Origin: Calycina herbarum
Lineage: Eukaryota; Ascomycota; Leotiomycetes; Helotiales; Pezizellaceae
Direction: 5' to 3'
Assembly (NCBI GenBank): GCA_001414485.1
Contig: LLEY01000037.1
Span: forward strand, 372,001 to 436,000
DNA length: 64,000 nucleotides
Shown: piece after piece, positions 36,701 to 47,686 of the stretch
How positions within the stretch are numbered: the first letter of the stretch is position 1
Layout of the letters: each line of letters begins with the position of its first letter
Notes under the pieces: generated by a model
The model's database searches: none
The model's input: only the letters and a program-made list of their open reading frames with translations
What the model was told of the DNA's origin: nothing
Made by a program: the position numbers and the translations under genes

Positions 36701-37396
36701 GCTGAGGAAAAGGAAGCCGAGCGAGCGGAAAGACGTCGTGCTAGGAAAGCGGAAAAGGAAGCTGCTCAAACGGATGGAGAACCACTAACCGAGGATCCTG
36801 AACGAAGGAGGAAATCCGAACGAAGGAGGTCTCACATGGCGGGAGGCGATGACGAGGAACGTCGTCGAAGACGGGAAGAACGTCGAGCTTCCCGTGCTGG
36901 CGGAGATACCCCAAGAACCAGTCGTCGCAAATCAGCACCTGTTGTGGATGGATACTTTGATCCGAGGAATGGGAGCAAATCCCGTGGGGACGAATATATG
37001 CCTGCTGATGGCCCCGTCTACAAGGACGCCAAACGCAAGAAGGAGAAGCCCGGATGGCCTCATTCCGGCACCGACTCCTGGGTTAAAGACCATTCTGATG
37101 CCCCCCCTCCACCTGAGGATGGGGAGGGCGAGCAGGGGGATGACGATATTACTGCCGGTGATAGCGCGAGGAGACGCAAGTCTAGGAGATCGAAGTACGG
37201 TGGTGACGATGTCGATGAGACTCCTAGGCGACGTTCTCATCGCGGCGACAAGGGGACGGTGAGGAGTGGTGAGGGAAGTCAAGGTGAGCGACGATCTAGT
37301 CGCCGGGATTCTGGCTTCGTTGAGACCACTCCAAGCAGGGGACCTTCTGCGAGCGGGGGACTCTTCAGTCGGTGGAAGAAGATGGCTGGTGGTTGA
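30776..37396 (+). CDS. Very large disordered GW/WG- and Lys-repeat protein, function unknown
   Basis: Exons 30776-31251 and 31435-37396, the latter probably split by a 60-nt intron at 35904-35963; about 2125 aa with that intron removed. The start is in a good context (CCGCCATGG). Residues 1-235 carry an N-A-D-D-G-F-G-F start, Lys runs and W-G-S-S-W. Residues about 258-1065 hold about 19 imperfect tandem units of roughly 40 aa, each D-D-G-W-G-S-F-G, then a Lys block such as K-K-D-K-K-G-K-K-G-K, often F-G-F-D-E-P, then a Glu/Pro/Val tail. Residues about 1060-1220 are a long Ala/Glu/Lys charged helix. Pro clusters and Ser/Lys-rich parts follow, and an Arg/Lys/Glu helix spans about 1820-1965. The end is basic (G-L-F-S-R-W-K-K-M). 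No enzyme domain or membrane span is seen; it is almost all predicted disordered or helical. Similar long Lys-repeat proteins occur in related fungi without known function. A scaffold role is only inference. Confidence 0.85.
31730..34150 (+). repeat. Coding tandem array, about 19 imperfect ~120-bp units
   Basis: Each unit encodes an acidic D-D-G-W-G-S-F-G core followed by a Lys-rich block and a Glu/Pro/Val spacer. Units have diverged, particularly the Pro-rich spacers and the last five, which suggests an old expansion rather than a recent one. Confidence 0.85.
35904..35963 (+). other. Probable in-frame 60-nt intron in the repeat-protein gene
   Basis: GTGTGT donor at 35904, ACTAAC branch motif at 35945-35950, a T-rich stretch and CTGTAG acceptor ending 35963. 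Length is a multiple of three and the frame is open through it, so retention would add 20 residues. The encoded stretch is unlike its surroundings, favouring an intron. Confidence 0.65.
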
Positions 37397-40300
37397 GTGA
37401 GCATTTAAAGGAGTTTCGAGCTTAGGGAGCGAGCGAGCGAGTGCTTGGTTTGGTTTGGTGTTTTATTTGACGGATTTTCGGATTTGATTTTTGAGCGCAA
37501 CTTATTCCCCCACATCATACCCCCTTTTCTTGGTTGTAGGCTTTTTTTTTTGGACTTCATTTCGTGGAGGTAGAATGGGATGGTGTAGTCAGTTAGTTCA
37601 TGTAATTGTAGTGTATGGCTTTTTACCTTGTTTTGCATAAGAGGAGGTTCCGTTGTTTATTTGCGCGGCCTGGGAATCTGATGCGCGTTGGGTGGAGAGG
37701 CTTCACTTGCATATCCCCCCCTTTTTTTGTGGAGGTGGTGGTGGTTGGAAAATTATCATATACCCTTTTTTTCTCGATATTTTTAGATATATATATTCTT
37801 TTTTGGAATTGGATGGTTTAAATTGAGTTGAGTTGTTGATGAGTTTGATCATTACTTGTTAGATATGAGTGTGAGTGTGAGTGTGAGTACTTCGGGGGGT
37901 ATTAGTACGGGGTTTGTAGTGGTGAATGATACATTTGGTGGGGAATGCGAGGGGGGTTGGGGGTGAAGACAAAATAGAACTCACTTCTATATTGTTAGTT
38001 CGGGAAGTGGTGCGAGGGAATTTGGGAGGTGTGTTTTCTTTGATGGGATGAGGGTTTGATGACTTGTGAGGATGAGAACGGTGAGTTGGGTTTCGGTGGT
38101 GGGTTGAGTTTTTCGTTGGAGATGTTGCTGGTTGGGTCTTAGAGATGTTACTAGTTGGAAATTAGGAAGGCTTCTCGGGAATCTTTTATCTTTGGATCTT
38201 GGGGGTTCGACGCGCGTTCTATTGTCCTACTGGGGAGCTGGAAAGAAGAGGACGGGGGGAGATAGAGAAAGTGAGTGCAGTGGCGGAGCCGGAGGTGGAA
38301 AGTAGCCCTAGACCGTCAAGGAGAGCAAGATGCCTAAATCTATTTAGAAGTACTTGACGAGGCTTGGTGCTTTCTTGCGTGGAGTTTCTTTGTTGGAAGT
38401 CTTAAGGAAGAGATGATATCTGGCTTAAGGAATTAAATGATTTTGACTACGGAAAACTAGAGAGTGTACTTGTGATATATTCTTTTTAAAAAATTCATTT
38501 CTTCTTTTATTCAGGAGAAGATTTTTTTATAAGAAAATTTACTATAATTAAAAGGTCTAGATAGTTTACTTTTGAGTGTTGACTTCTTAAAAGCTTTCAG
38601 ATAGCTTTTTATAATTGTTTAGTGTTGGTATGACTTGAGGTCATAAAACTGGTACCTAAACTGGTGCTCAAAGTAGTGTATTATTCTTGTCTTGTCTTGT
38701 CAAAGTAGCTACGTAGGTCCTTCTTATATAGCCCTTTTCCAGGTCACGTGAAATGGCTACAAAGTAGCATTCACCTGAAACGACATTTAGTTTACCAATT
38801 TGTACTTTAAGCTACTGTCGTAGGTAGGACTTTTGAAAGAAACGTTTAAAGAGTCGGATTGAGTTTAGTTCAAGAAAGAGAAGATTGAGAGTAATAAATA
38901 GAGTTGGTATAGATATGTTGTTCTACTGGTGCTTCTTCCAGGTTTTGCTTCACTAAAATATCAAAATATTTACTCAACTTCTGAGAGCTCAACTTGGAGA
39001 GGAAGAATAATTCACCCTGAGTTTTCAGTGCTTTAAAAGAGGTGTTTAGACGGAGTTAGCAGACTGTCCATGTTGGGCACTATTGAATTCTTCGGTCTCA
39101 TCCTGTTAAAAGGAGGAGAAGCTAGCAAACCAGGAGTTGCGAGTGTTACTGTGAGTCTCTATCAACTCCGAAGCTGCCAGAGGTATTAAACAGAATTTTG
39201 CAGTCGGAAAGAAACAGGCATTGAGAGATATGCAGGAATTTTTGTTCTATGTCGACGAGCCTGTAGCTTGCTCGGACACTTCGTCTGAGAACAAGCTGAT
39301 GGAATTCTGGTTCAATGAATTGTGGTAATAGAGGTGAAAAGAAAATACTCCGCATTCAATGCAAGGATGCAAGGAAATCGACGACAGCTCATGATTGACG
39401 ACGATATTTCTTTCGACTGTATAAATAAGCCCGGGTGTATTACTTTCAGATAGAATAGAAAGCACTACATTATATACCTGTCCTAGTAAGTTTGAATTAC
39501 TCAGTCTAGATATTCTCCTAAGTTCAAACGGTCACTTTGCGGTGGTCATAATAATTCAAGTACTTTGGAGAAGCAATAGCCTCGTTGAATATTGTCTTAG
39601 TTAGATCTGTGCCTACCTTGACAATTCCTTGCTCAAGATATATTTGGATGTTTTTGGGGTAGTGAATACATTCTTGCCAAATTATTTGGCGTAGGGAGTT
39701 TAATAGTCTCATTTTTAGGTGAAGTGTTGGCTCGCTCAATTCAGAGGTTTGTTGATAAGACCAGCGGTGAAGTTCTAGTGTAAGATTCAATTGCTGAGGA
39801 GCTACTTCTAAACAGGGTGGAGAATAAGTCTAAGTGAAAGGCTACTTATTCAATTTGATTAATAAACAAATGTTTGTTCTCACTAGAGCCTACAAAGTCT
39901 TCAAGATAAGCGGTCACACCTGCCTTTACTACGAACGTCAATACTTAAGAAATTATTCCTATAACTTTTGCTGGAAGCTTGGAGAGATGTCTCCATTCAA
40001 GCGTCCTCTACAAGTTTTTTAACAAATTCCTTGAGTATATTTAAACTTCTCGACAGCGGTTTAACTTTCGACAGTACTTGGATTTATAGTGTATTACAAA
40101 AATTCAGGTGATATAAAGCCTAGATGACGGGCAGTTTGTGATTTAGAAGTGCTGAAATCTTTAGCAAGATGCGTAATAGTTGAGAGAGAGAAAGCAGGTG
40201 CAGCACTTACTCGTTGCTAGCACAGGTCCGTGGGGGAAAATAGGAGAAGCGTCATGAGAGGCGTCAAGGTAGGTTTGCCTTACCGACGATTGGCTTTTAA

Positions 40301-41533
40301 ATGACTTGATTTGCAAGAGACTGCAATTCACTTCGAATCTTTGACGAATCGACTTCGACTTATGCTTCGTTCTAAGTGTTTTAGAATTCTTTCCTAGGCA
40401 GTGAGTGAATAACACATTATTATCTAATTAAAAGTTAATAACGTCTGTTGACGAATCATTTTCCACGTCTCAAATCCTCTCGAATGCTTCATAGCCGTAA
40501 CCTCTTTCATATAAACTTGATTATCCAGTGCAAGTAGAACAATACAAACTTTCGATGCATTATCGGATAACATTAAAATAATTGATAGTCGTAACATCAA
40601 TCATGTAAAGTAATTATCTCAATTCAAATGGAATAATTTTGAAAATCAAACTGAGCTGTGGAGTGGAATCTCAGTCATCATTCTTCTCCAGCCTTTCTTT
40701 TTCACGCCCACCTAGTAAATAAGTGATCTTTTTCTTCGCTGGAAACACAACACGCGATTGCAGTCAAAGGCGCGACACTTCCTTGATCCAGCATACTTAC
40801 AGATCGCAAGGTAAGGCTGGTAGTTGAGTGCAAGCGTGTCTCCATAGCTTCAAAACAAACCCCCGCACCACTTGACACCACCACCGCCGCCCTCGCTTAA
40901 ATCCCAATTATCCTCCAAAAAAAATAACAAATGTCTAAAAAGCCCCGTACCACTCTAAAAAAAAATACTAAAAAAAGAAGAGGGAACCAGGAAATTGTTC
41001 GCAGATGATCTCCCTGGATGCCTGATGCCGAACCAACATCCCGTTGGAACCTCACTTGACAACGTCCACTCGCTGTTATTTCTTTCACTTGATTCGAGGA
41101 CAACTTGTCTTATTTGAGGATATAAAGATATTTTGAATTTGTGGGTGGTTGTGGGCTGTGGCCCCACTTTTCACTTGATTGGTTGACAGGAGGTTCTTTG
41201 TTGATACCTTAGGCGGCGGGTGTCGCGAGTATCCAACGCGACGAGCAGTGCCGCTAGGTGCGCGGTTCTAGAGCTGGAGGTTGAAGATGAAGCTACGCCT
41301 GGGGTTTGAGTGCGCTACTTGAGAGGATTGCGTCTTTTTGAATTGATATGAGATTCATACTTTGAAAAATTTCTCGCTAAAATTCTTAGGGAATAATCTT
41401 TTGAATTCAGCGTACGAAATACTTCGCAGCGCGCCAAATAGCCATCTCGACATTACAATTACTACAGCATATTCAATAATTTCACACAAATCCATCGATC
41501 TTCAAAACCGGCGCGAGAAAAATCTTCATTTCA

Positions 41534-41549
41534 CCCCCCCCCCCCCCCC
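41534..41549. repeat. Poly-C run (16 C)
   Basis: Sixteen consecutive C on the plus strand. A second shorter C run is at about 42925. Confidence 0.9.
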
Positions 41550-41584
41550 AGTAAAAAATCAACCAAAAACACAAACAAACATCC

Positions 41585-42010
41585 TCACTTCTCCATCCCC
41601 TTCTCACCAAGCCCCAAACCACCCAAAATCCCCCTCAACCCCTCAACCCTCCTCTCCCCTTCCCTCTCCGCAGCAGCCCCCCTCGTCATCCCAACAACAA
41701 CCCTCATAACTCCCCCGTCCTCCCCCTCAACCCTGTGCTTCTCCTCCCACCCCGCAACCCGCTTCTCCATCTTCTGAGCCTTAAGCTCAGCGCGTTTCTT
41801 CTTTCAGCCTTCTCGGCGCTCGGCGACTTTCATCTTCTTATGCTAGAATATGTGCGTTAGTTGGTGTTTGTGAGATTTATGAAGCTGGATTTTGGCTGGG
41901 ATGACGGGATGGTGTTTGGGTATCTATTTACTATTGATTTTCCCAAATCCAAGGCTTCTTATGCCAGGTCCTCTGCTTTCTTGGGGTCCATTGTGGCTGG
42001 TGGGTTTGGG
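41585..42010 (-). pseudogene. Possible relic of a Lys/Glu-rich protein gene
   Basis: On the minus strand a GC-richer stretch amid AT-rich DNA encodes a basic helix-like segment near 41770-41850 (K-K-M-K-V-A-E-R-R-E, then a stop, then K-K-K-R-A-E-L-K-A-Q-K-M-E-K-R-V). It continues to a stop at 41585. Upstream, around 41935-41990, is T-W-H-K-K-P-W-I-W-E-N-Q. An intron could lie between them, but the frames do not join cleanly and a TGA interrupts the helix. It looks like the end of a decayed gene; family not recognised. Confidence 0.25.
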
Positions 42011-42022
42011 GAGATTGTGGCG

Positions 42023-42023
<1 letters not shown>

Positions 42024-42064
<41 letters not shown>
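42024..42064. repeat. (GT)n microsatellite
   Basis: About 20 uninterrupted GT/TG dinucleotides on the plus strand. Confidence 0.95.
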
Positions 42065-42065
<1 letters not shown>

Positions 42066-43430
42066 GAGATAGAAATCGAGGATATTAGTAGTAAGTGTTA
42101 AGGTGTCTTGGTTTCCTAAAGAAGAAAAAAGATTGACGGAGAGAGAAAGACTTATATTTCTTAACCATTGGACTGCGAGAATAAGCGAGCTCAAATTTTC
42201 GCCAACATTGATAGTGAGGAGTAGATTCAGTGAGTGATGAGATAGTGAGGACTGAGACTAACCTTCACTTAACTTAACTGGACTTCATCACCCCCATTTA
42301 GACCGACACCACTTATTTTCTCTACTCTTTAGAAAAATAAATTAGTTCGAAAGGAGTTCCTCGAGACATCTTTTTCTTTACTCACTGATGTATCTTCAAT
42401 AATTTAAATTGCCTTACTTGATTGAATATCAAATTTAGACGAACAAAGTTACACACTATGTTCATTGATTCTTCTCCTGAAATAGTTTCGACTTTTAAAT
42501 TTGTCCCAGTTATTCTAAAGTATCGAGTTTAAATGGAAGAAGTCCCGATACTATTCTTTCTTCGTACCTTCCCTACATAGTTTCATAAGATCAAAACCAC
42601 ATCAACAACTCAAAATATCTACTCAAAACCCGAAGAAAAAAAAATTTGCGATTTCTACTTGAAGTAAAAGAACATCCAATCAACACGTAAGATATTTTTA
42701 ATTTTCAACACTACAAGTCTTATATTGCTTGCAAGGAGGTTCTTCCATCGTTTCTTCTTCACAGTTTATGTCCAAGCAAAGCATTGCTACTTTAATATCC
42801 CATCCAAATTCAGAAGTCGTCTAAACACAAGACCTCCTTTGATAACAAGATTTAAATGCAAGTTAATTCCAAGTTCGACAGTGAGTCTGACTTCAACAGT
42901 AAATGCACACTCATTCATCCAACCCCCCCCCCAAGTGAATCTGACAAGTATCGGCTGTCTATCTTGAAAGCGTTCTTCTATCACTCTATTACTAGAATTC
43001 CACTATAACGAAGACTTGATGAAGAGGTATACAATAGCTGCATTTCTTGTCTCTTTTGTTGGGCTTGAGGAAATGGTGCCTGGAGTGGGATACTTTTATT
43101 ATGAGAGTAGTGAGCGAGTTGGTAAATTTTCAAGTTTGAGAGAGTGGGCAAGTTGCGTGGGGGCTTGGCTGTGCTGAGCCTGTGAGTTGAGTTGAGACTT
43201 GGCTGACTGAGAAAGTTGAGACTCGGTTCGACTGAGGCCTTGGAAAAGCAGCCAGGAGGGGTCAAGTATCCTAGAGAGAGAGAGAGGCCTGATGAGCTAT
43301 AGTGAATTCATCCCAAGAATTGAAAGAAACACAAAACACAAACAGTCTCGAGAGAAGCCACATGTGAACCAAGAGAGGTTTGGAAATTGGATTTCATTCA
43401 TTCTCACCTAAAGCCCGACAAACGCTAAGC

Positions 43431-43574
43431 TCATAGAATCGTACACTTAGCAGGCAACCCACAAGGCCCCTCCTTATCCACATCCTTCCCCTCCCCATTC
43501 TTCAATTTACTATCCTCCGCCTTGCCATTACTGCCATTTTTCTCCTCCACCTTTTTATCATCGGGGCCATCTAG
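43431..43574 (-). other. In-frame C-terminal extension after TGA-CTA, ending in a CaaX-like motif
   Basis: Directly after the TGA (43577-43575) the same frame continues as CTA GAT GGC and runs 47 codons to a second TGA at 43433-43431. The extension is hydrophilic, rich in Lys, Glu, Asp, Asn and Gly, and ends G-P-C-G-L-P-A-K-C-T-I-L. The last four residues, C-T-I-L, fit a CaaX box favouring geranylgeranyl transfer, with a second Cys six residues upstream that could be palmitoylated. UGA-CUA is the best established eukaryotic readthrough context. An alternative is a 48-nt in-frame intron (43618-43571, GTGAGA...CTAG) that removes the stop but also deletes the last helix of the fold and has no good branch site. 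Confidence 0.6.
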
Positions 43575-44485
43575 TCACGCAAAGCTAACCTTGCTAATAC
43601 TGTTTCCAAAGCTCTCACCCTGAACAGTAGCCAACTCCAACTCCAAAGCAGTTGGTTGTCTGGATCCATCCGCACCCGCGAAAGTTCCCGCTCCCCATGG
43701 GGAACCACCACGGACCTCCGTGAGGTTAGCTAGGATAGAGAAGGAGGTCTTGTATCCGAGGGGAACGTAGATGAAACCGTGGTGGGCGAGGGTTGACATG
43801 ACCGAGATGACGGTGGATTCTTGGCCGCCGCCTGGGGTGCCGGTTGAAACGAAGACGCCGGCGTATTTTCCCCAGTATGCTCCTGATGCCCACTGGAAGA
43901 GAAATGTTAGTTTGGAATGTTGGATTAGAGTTGAGGGGGGGGAGGGAGTTGGGGTTGTTTTGGTATGTTGGAAAGGGCTAGGGGGAGATTTACCTGGCCT
44001 CCGGTGGTGTCCCAGAATGTCTTCCATTGGGCTGGGAAGTTTCCGTAACGGGTTGGAACTCCGAACAGGAACGCATCGTATTTCTCGAGGGTGGTGCTGA
44101 CAGCGATTGGGTAGTCCTTCTTAGGAGGAGCGTGCATCTGTCATCTCAATTAGTATGTTTCCAGGTGGAGTGTTTATGCCAGGTGATGTGGGTTGAACTT
44201 GAAGGGGTTGTTTGGAAGCGGGGGTGTCTCAAACTTGCCTTGGTGAGGACATCCTCTGGGAGGGTCTCGGCGATTTGGTAGATATCGGCGTCGATACCAG
44301 CTTTCTTCAAGCCAGCCTTCTCGGCTTCAGCGAGCTGGGCAATGTGGCCGTACAAGGAGTACTGTGATATCTAATCAGTATTGCAAAGTGTGAAATAATT
44401 GTCGAGTTATGGTGAGGGCAGTCGCGAAGAATGCGGGGTGATGGGGTAAAGCACTTACAAAGATGATAGCCACTTTGGGAGCCAT
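43575..44485 (-). CDS. Flavodoxin-like NAD(P)H:quinone oxidoreductase (WrbA/Pst2/Alt a 7 type)
   Basis: FMN-dependent enzyme that reduces quinones by two electrons, protecting against oxidative and quinone stress; yeast relatives sit at plasma-membrane eisosomes. Exons on the minus strand 44485-44459, 44361-44239, 44137-43994, 43892-43575; 203 aa, the normal length (the Alternaria homologue has 204). Visible are the N-terminal beta strand, then [34 protein letters not shown] and G-S-P-W-G-A-G-T-F. The second intron has a GC donor (AAG|GCAAGT). The stop is TGA followed by CTA, and the frame stays open beyond it (see the next feature). The final helix of the fold ([13 protein letters not shown]) is intact before the stop. 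Confidence 0.93.
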
Positions 44486-47400
44486 TGTGAAGGAGGTGTT
44501 GGGTGTAATTGGGGGGGGGAAAGTGACAATTGGGATGGTATTGTGAAGTACTTGAGGATGGAAGAGGATTGAGGAGAATCGAAATTGATTGAGATGGTTG
44601 TTTGTTGAGGAGGGGAAGTCTGTTATTTATTATTTGATTCTCGAACCTTGCATCGTACCCCTGTCGCATCGGACAGCCGCCCCGCGTATCAGACAAGCTA
44701 GTGGATGACAATCTGTTAATAAGCACCTCGCTTTTCCTACCACTAGATCACGCTATCATTTGTTAGCATCCCAAGCTGCTGTTGGTGCACTCCTTTCTCA
44801 TGATCCCGTAACCATCAGTCATACGTTGTTGAGGTGAAAAACACCCACTTGGGGGAGCCGTACCCCACCTGACTAGCTGGTTGTAGCAAATGGTGATTTC
44901 CAATGAATTCACAATGCGAGAACTGCAGATGTGGATTCCCGACTCAGATCCCGTCCTATCAAAAACCGAGTATATGGCGACTGGATGCATCAGATACCCG
45001 GCTTAGTATTGGGATAACATCATAGAATATGCATAACTCTATCTTTGTACGACGTGAAGCCAATAGGCTCTTTAGTACGAGCAAACAGGGTCAATTTATT
45101 GGCTGCGCATGAGATTGTAGGGTGCTTCGATGATTGGGGTAGGCCCAAAAGGGGTTGCAGGAGGTGGTGATGCAACCGTGTTATTACTTTTTGAAAAGGT
45201 TAGAATCGGCTCCTGGTCCCTGGAGAAAGGGTGTGTTAGAAACGGTATGGTAATTGAGGGGACAGGTACGAGTTTTACTGAATCACCATTTGAAGGGAAA
45301 TATCCACTCGTACCTGTAGATAAATACCTGCTTAGCCTCCCTATTTGAAGAATGATCGATCGAACAACTATTCCCGACCGGTTTTCTCCCGATTTATACA
45401 GAACGAATCTAAGGGAGGTTGAGAATAAACCTCGAGAGGGGAACTGAGAAAGCTTCTCACATCCATCAAGACAGTATTCCAACACTGTCGAAAAGCCGGG
45501 CATCGTGTTTTTCATCGACTTTCGCCAAATGACTGCCATTCTTCGAAATTCCGACACTGCAGGGACCGTGACCCAGAAACGCGATTTCTTCCCCTGAATT
45601 AAGCAACGAAATTTTCCCGAAGCAAGCGAAAGAAAGAAAAGAAGTAATGCAAATCAAAAGGCAAGTTGTATGAGAGGTTAAATGTGATACAATAGAGAAA
45701 CGCAAAGACCCGAACTAACTCCAGACAGTTTCTCCTTTTCGACTTCTCAACGCCCTCATGCTTTCACATGCAAGGCACACCGAGTGTGACATACATGAAG
45801 ATCTTGAAGACGAGATTGCCAGCGGAGGAATTCCAGCTTGACGAGAATTTGAATCCCAATCCAATCCAGATGATCAGGTGGCTAAAGGGGGTTACCAACC
45901 AGTTGCGAGAACCGAATCGGAATAGGTATCGGAGCGACAACCATCCCGATTCATTTTTGAAGTTGCGAAGTCCTCTCCACGTAGGAGAAATTCAAGGGAA
46001 TTCAAGGCCGCGCCAAGACCAGATTTGTGGTGTAAATGTGGCCCGTGTACGGGACTCGAATTACTCCCATGTGGAGGTCCTGAAGTCCTGAAACGAAGAG
46101 TCCCAGCCTCTAAAAGATCAAACTAAAATGTAAGCGCGTAAAATGAGGCTGTTCTGGGAGACTAAAATTCTACGTACAATTGTACCAACCACTTAACCTT
46201 TATCCGACATTCAAAAGGCCTGTTGATGAAGTTATCTTGACAAAACCGGAGGGCTATGCACATAGCTCTTACTTGGATAGCCAAAGAATGGATAGAGTTT
46301 CCAAGTACGTTGCGCTTCACAGCCTACAACATCGACTTGTAGGCGAACGCAGTCAACCGTTGACTCGGGAACTCATTTGGAAGAAGGGAAAGCTGAAAGT
46401 TAGTTTGGTGATCGTCCAAGAGGCGTCATTGCGCTGATCTTTTTGTAATGTATGTAATGTAGAGTATTTTGGTAGAGTCTGTTCTACTCCCAACTGGCTC
46501 TTGGTTGCTGCCTATAACGGATATCCTGAATTTTGGTGTTTCTGTGAATTTGTTCGTCCATCCACAGCCGCGAGACGCCTACCCCTGGTTATTTTAAGGT
46601 GCAGTCCAATCACCGCATCCGGTCTGCTCCAAAGAGATCCACCCTCAGCCTAGGGACAGCACCCTCAAGCACCCTCAGATATCCCATCTCATCTCCCTCA
46701 AGACCTTCAATACTCACCAACCCCTCTACTCCGGAGAGACCGTCAACCGAACATCTCCCCTCCTCATACCATCAACATCTCTGCGACCTGACCAGCAGAA
46801 TACACACAATTGCTCCCACTCATAACTTGCCCCTCAACGTTCGCATTCGCGCATGAATATTAAGGATCGTCGCGAAACCGAATTCCGACCCCAAAAGCAG
46901 ACACAGACACATGTAAGCGCAACTCTCTTCCCCGACCCCAAAATCAGCCTTGCCAGACAATGCGATGGCCTTTCACCATCAAAAAAGACCTTTGAGATAT
47001 CGACTCTCCCATCTGCCATATCGCGACGACGCCCAAATCCTCATACGGTGCTGACTCTTTTCTGCTGCTGTCTAGTCTAGAATTGATCGCCCAAGAAAGC
47101 GCCTACGCCCTGAAGCTCTCATCTCACGCTGCCGTACGATAGCTGCACCGTCAACCGATCGCGACAGCTTCACCACCTTCCCCCCTATTTCCTCCCACCA
47201 ACAATTAGTTTTCCCAGCGCCCACCCGACGAGCCTCATCGTATTGACGCACCCGAAGCTTCGCGGATACGTGCACATTGGCAGCAGGTGGAATTACGCAG
47301 CGACGATAACAGATTGAGAAGTGCTCCGAATTGCGGGGGATCTCTGGTTGCGACCGCACACCGCACGCCGCCTGCGCATTCTCGACCAGGGCCACCTCTC

Positions 47401-47686
47401 ACCAACCACCACGAGAGAGCACCAACACGACACGACGTCAGGCACGTCCAGAGTTAGAAAAAAGAACAATCTGTATCAGCACTCTAAGGTCAACTAGAAG
47501 CACTTGAAACATCGTCTTGGGCAAACATCTCGAGTTTTTACGACTTCTCATTGGTCCAACTCGTGGGTCTCCCCTCGTTTTGCATAGCCTCAAAGGCTCA
47601 GCCACCGTGCCTGTGAGGCTGACTAGCAGTCCCTACCTAGAAAACCTGACGGTGTTCTAAGAATAATTCCAACAACAAACTTTGAC
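44486..47686. other. Long upstream region of the Crz1-type gene
   Basis: About 3.2 kb between the quinone reductase and the C2H2 factor, which are divergent. From about 46.5 kb it is C/A-rich and lacks long frames, suiting a long 5' leader. A 150-codon minus-strand frame at about 45096-45540 lacks any recognisable feature. Confidence 0.45.

Larger units (their letters stand above)
37397..43430. other. Gene-poor block with simple repeats and a coding relic
   Basis: About 6 kb. 37.4-38.3 kb is G/T-rich downstream sequence; 38.4-41.3 kb is AT-rich and stop-dense; 42.2-43.4 kb is again AT-rich. No intact gene is supported. It contains a poly-C run, a GT microsatellite and a possible gene fragment. 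Confidence 0.6.

Noticed and set aside
44636..44760. tRNA- or SINE-like A and B boxes on the minus strand
   Set aside because: The A-box-like and B-box-like motifs are over 100 nt apart, the T-stem does not pair and no acceptor stem can be formed.
45096..45540. About 148-codon minus-strand frame (M-A-V-I-W-R-K start)
   Set aside because: Single frame with no recognisable domain, splice context or neighbour relationship; not enough to call a gene.
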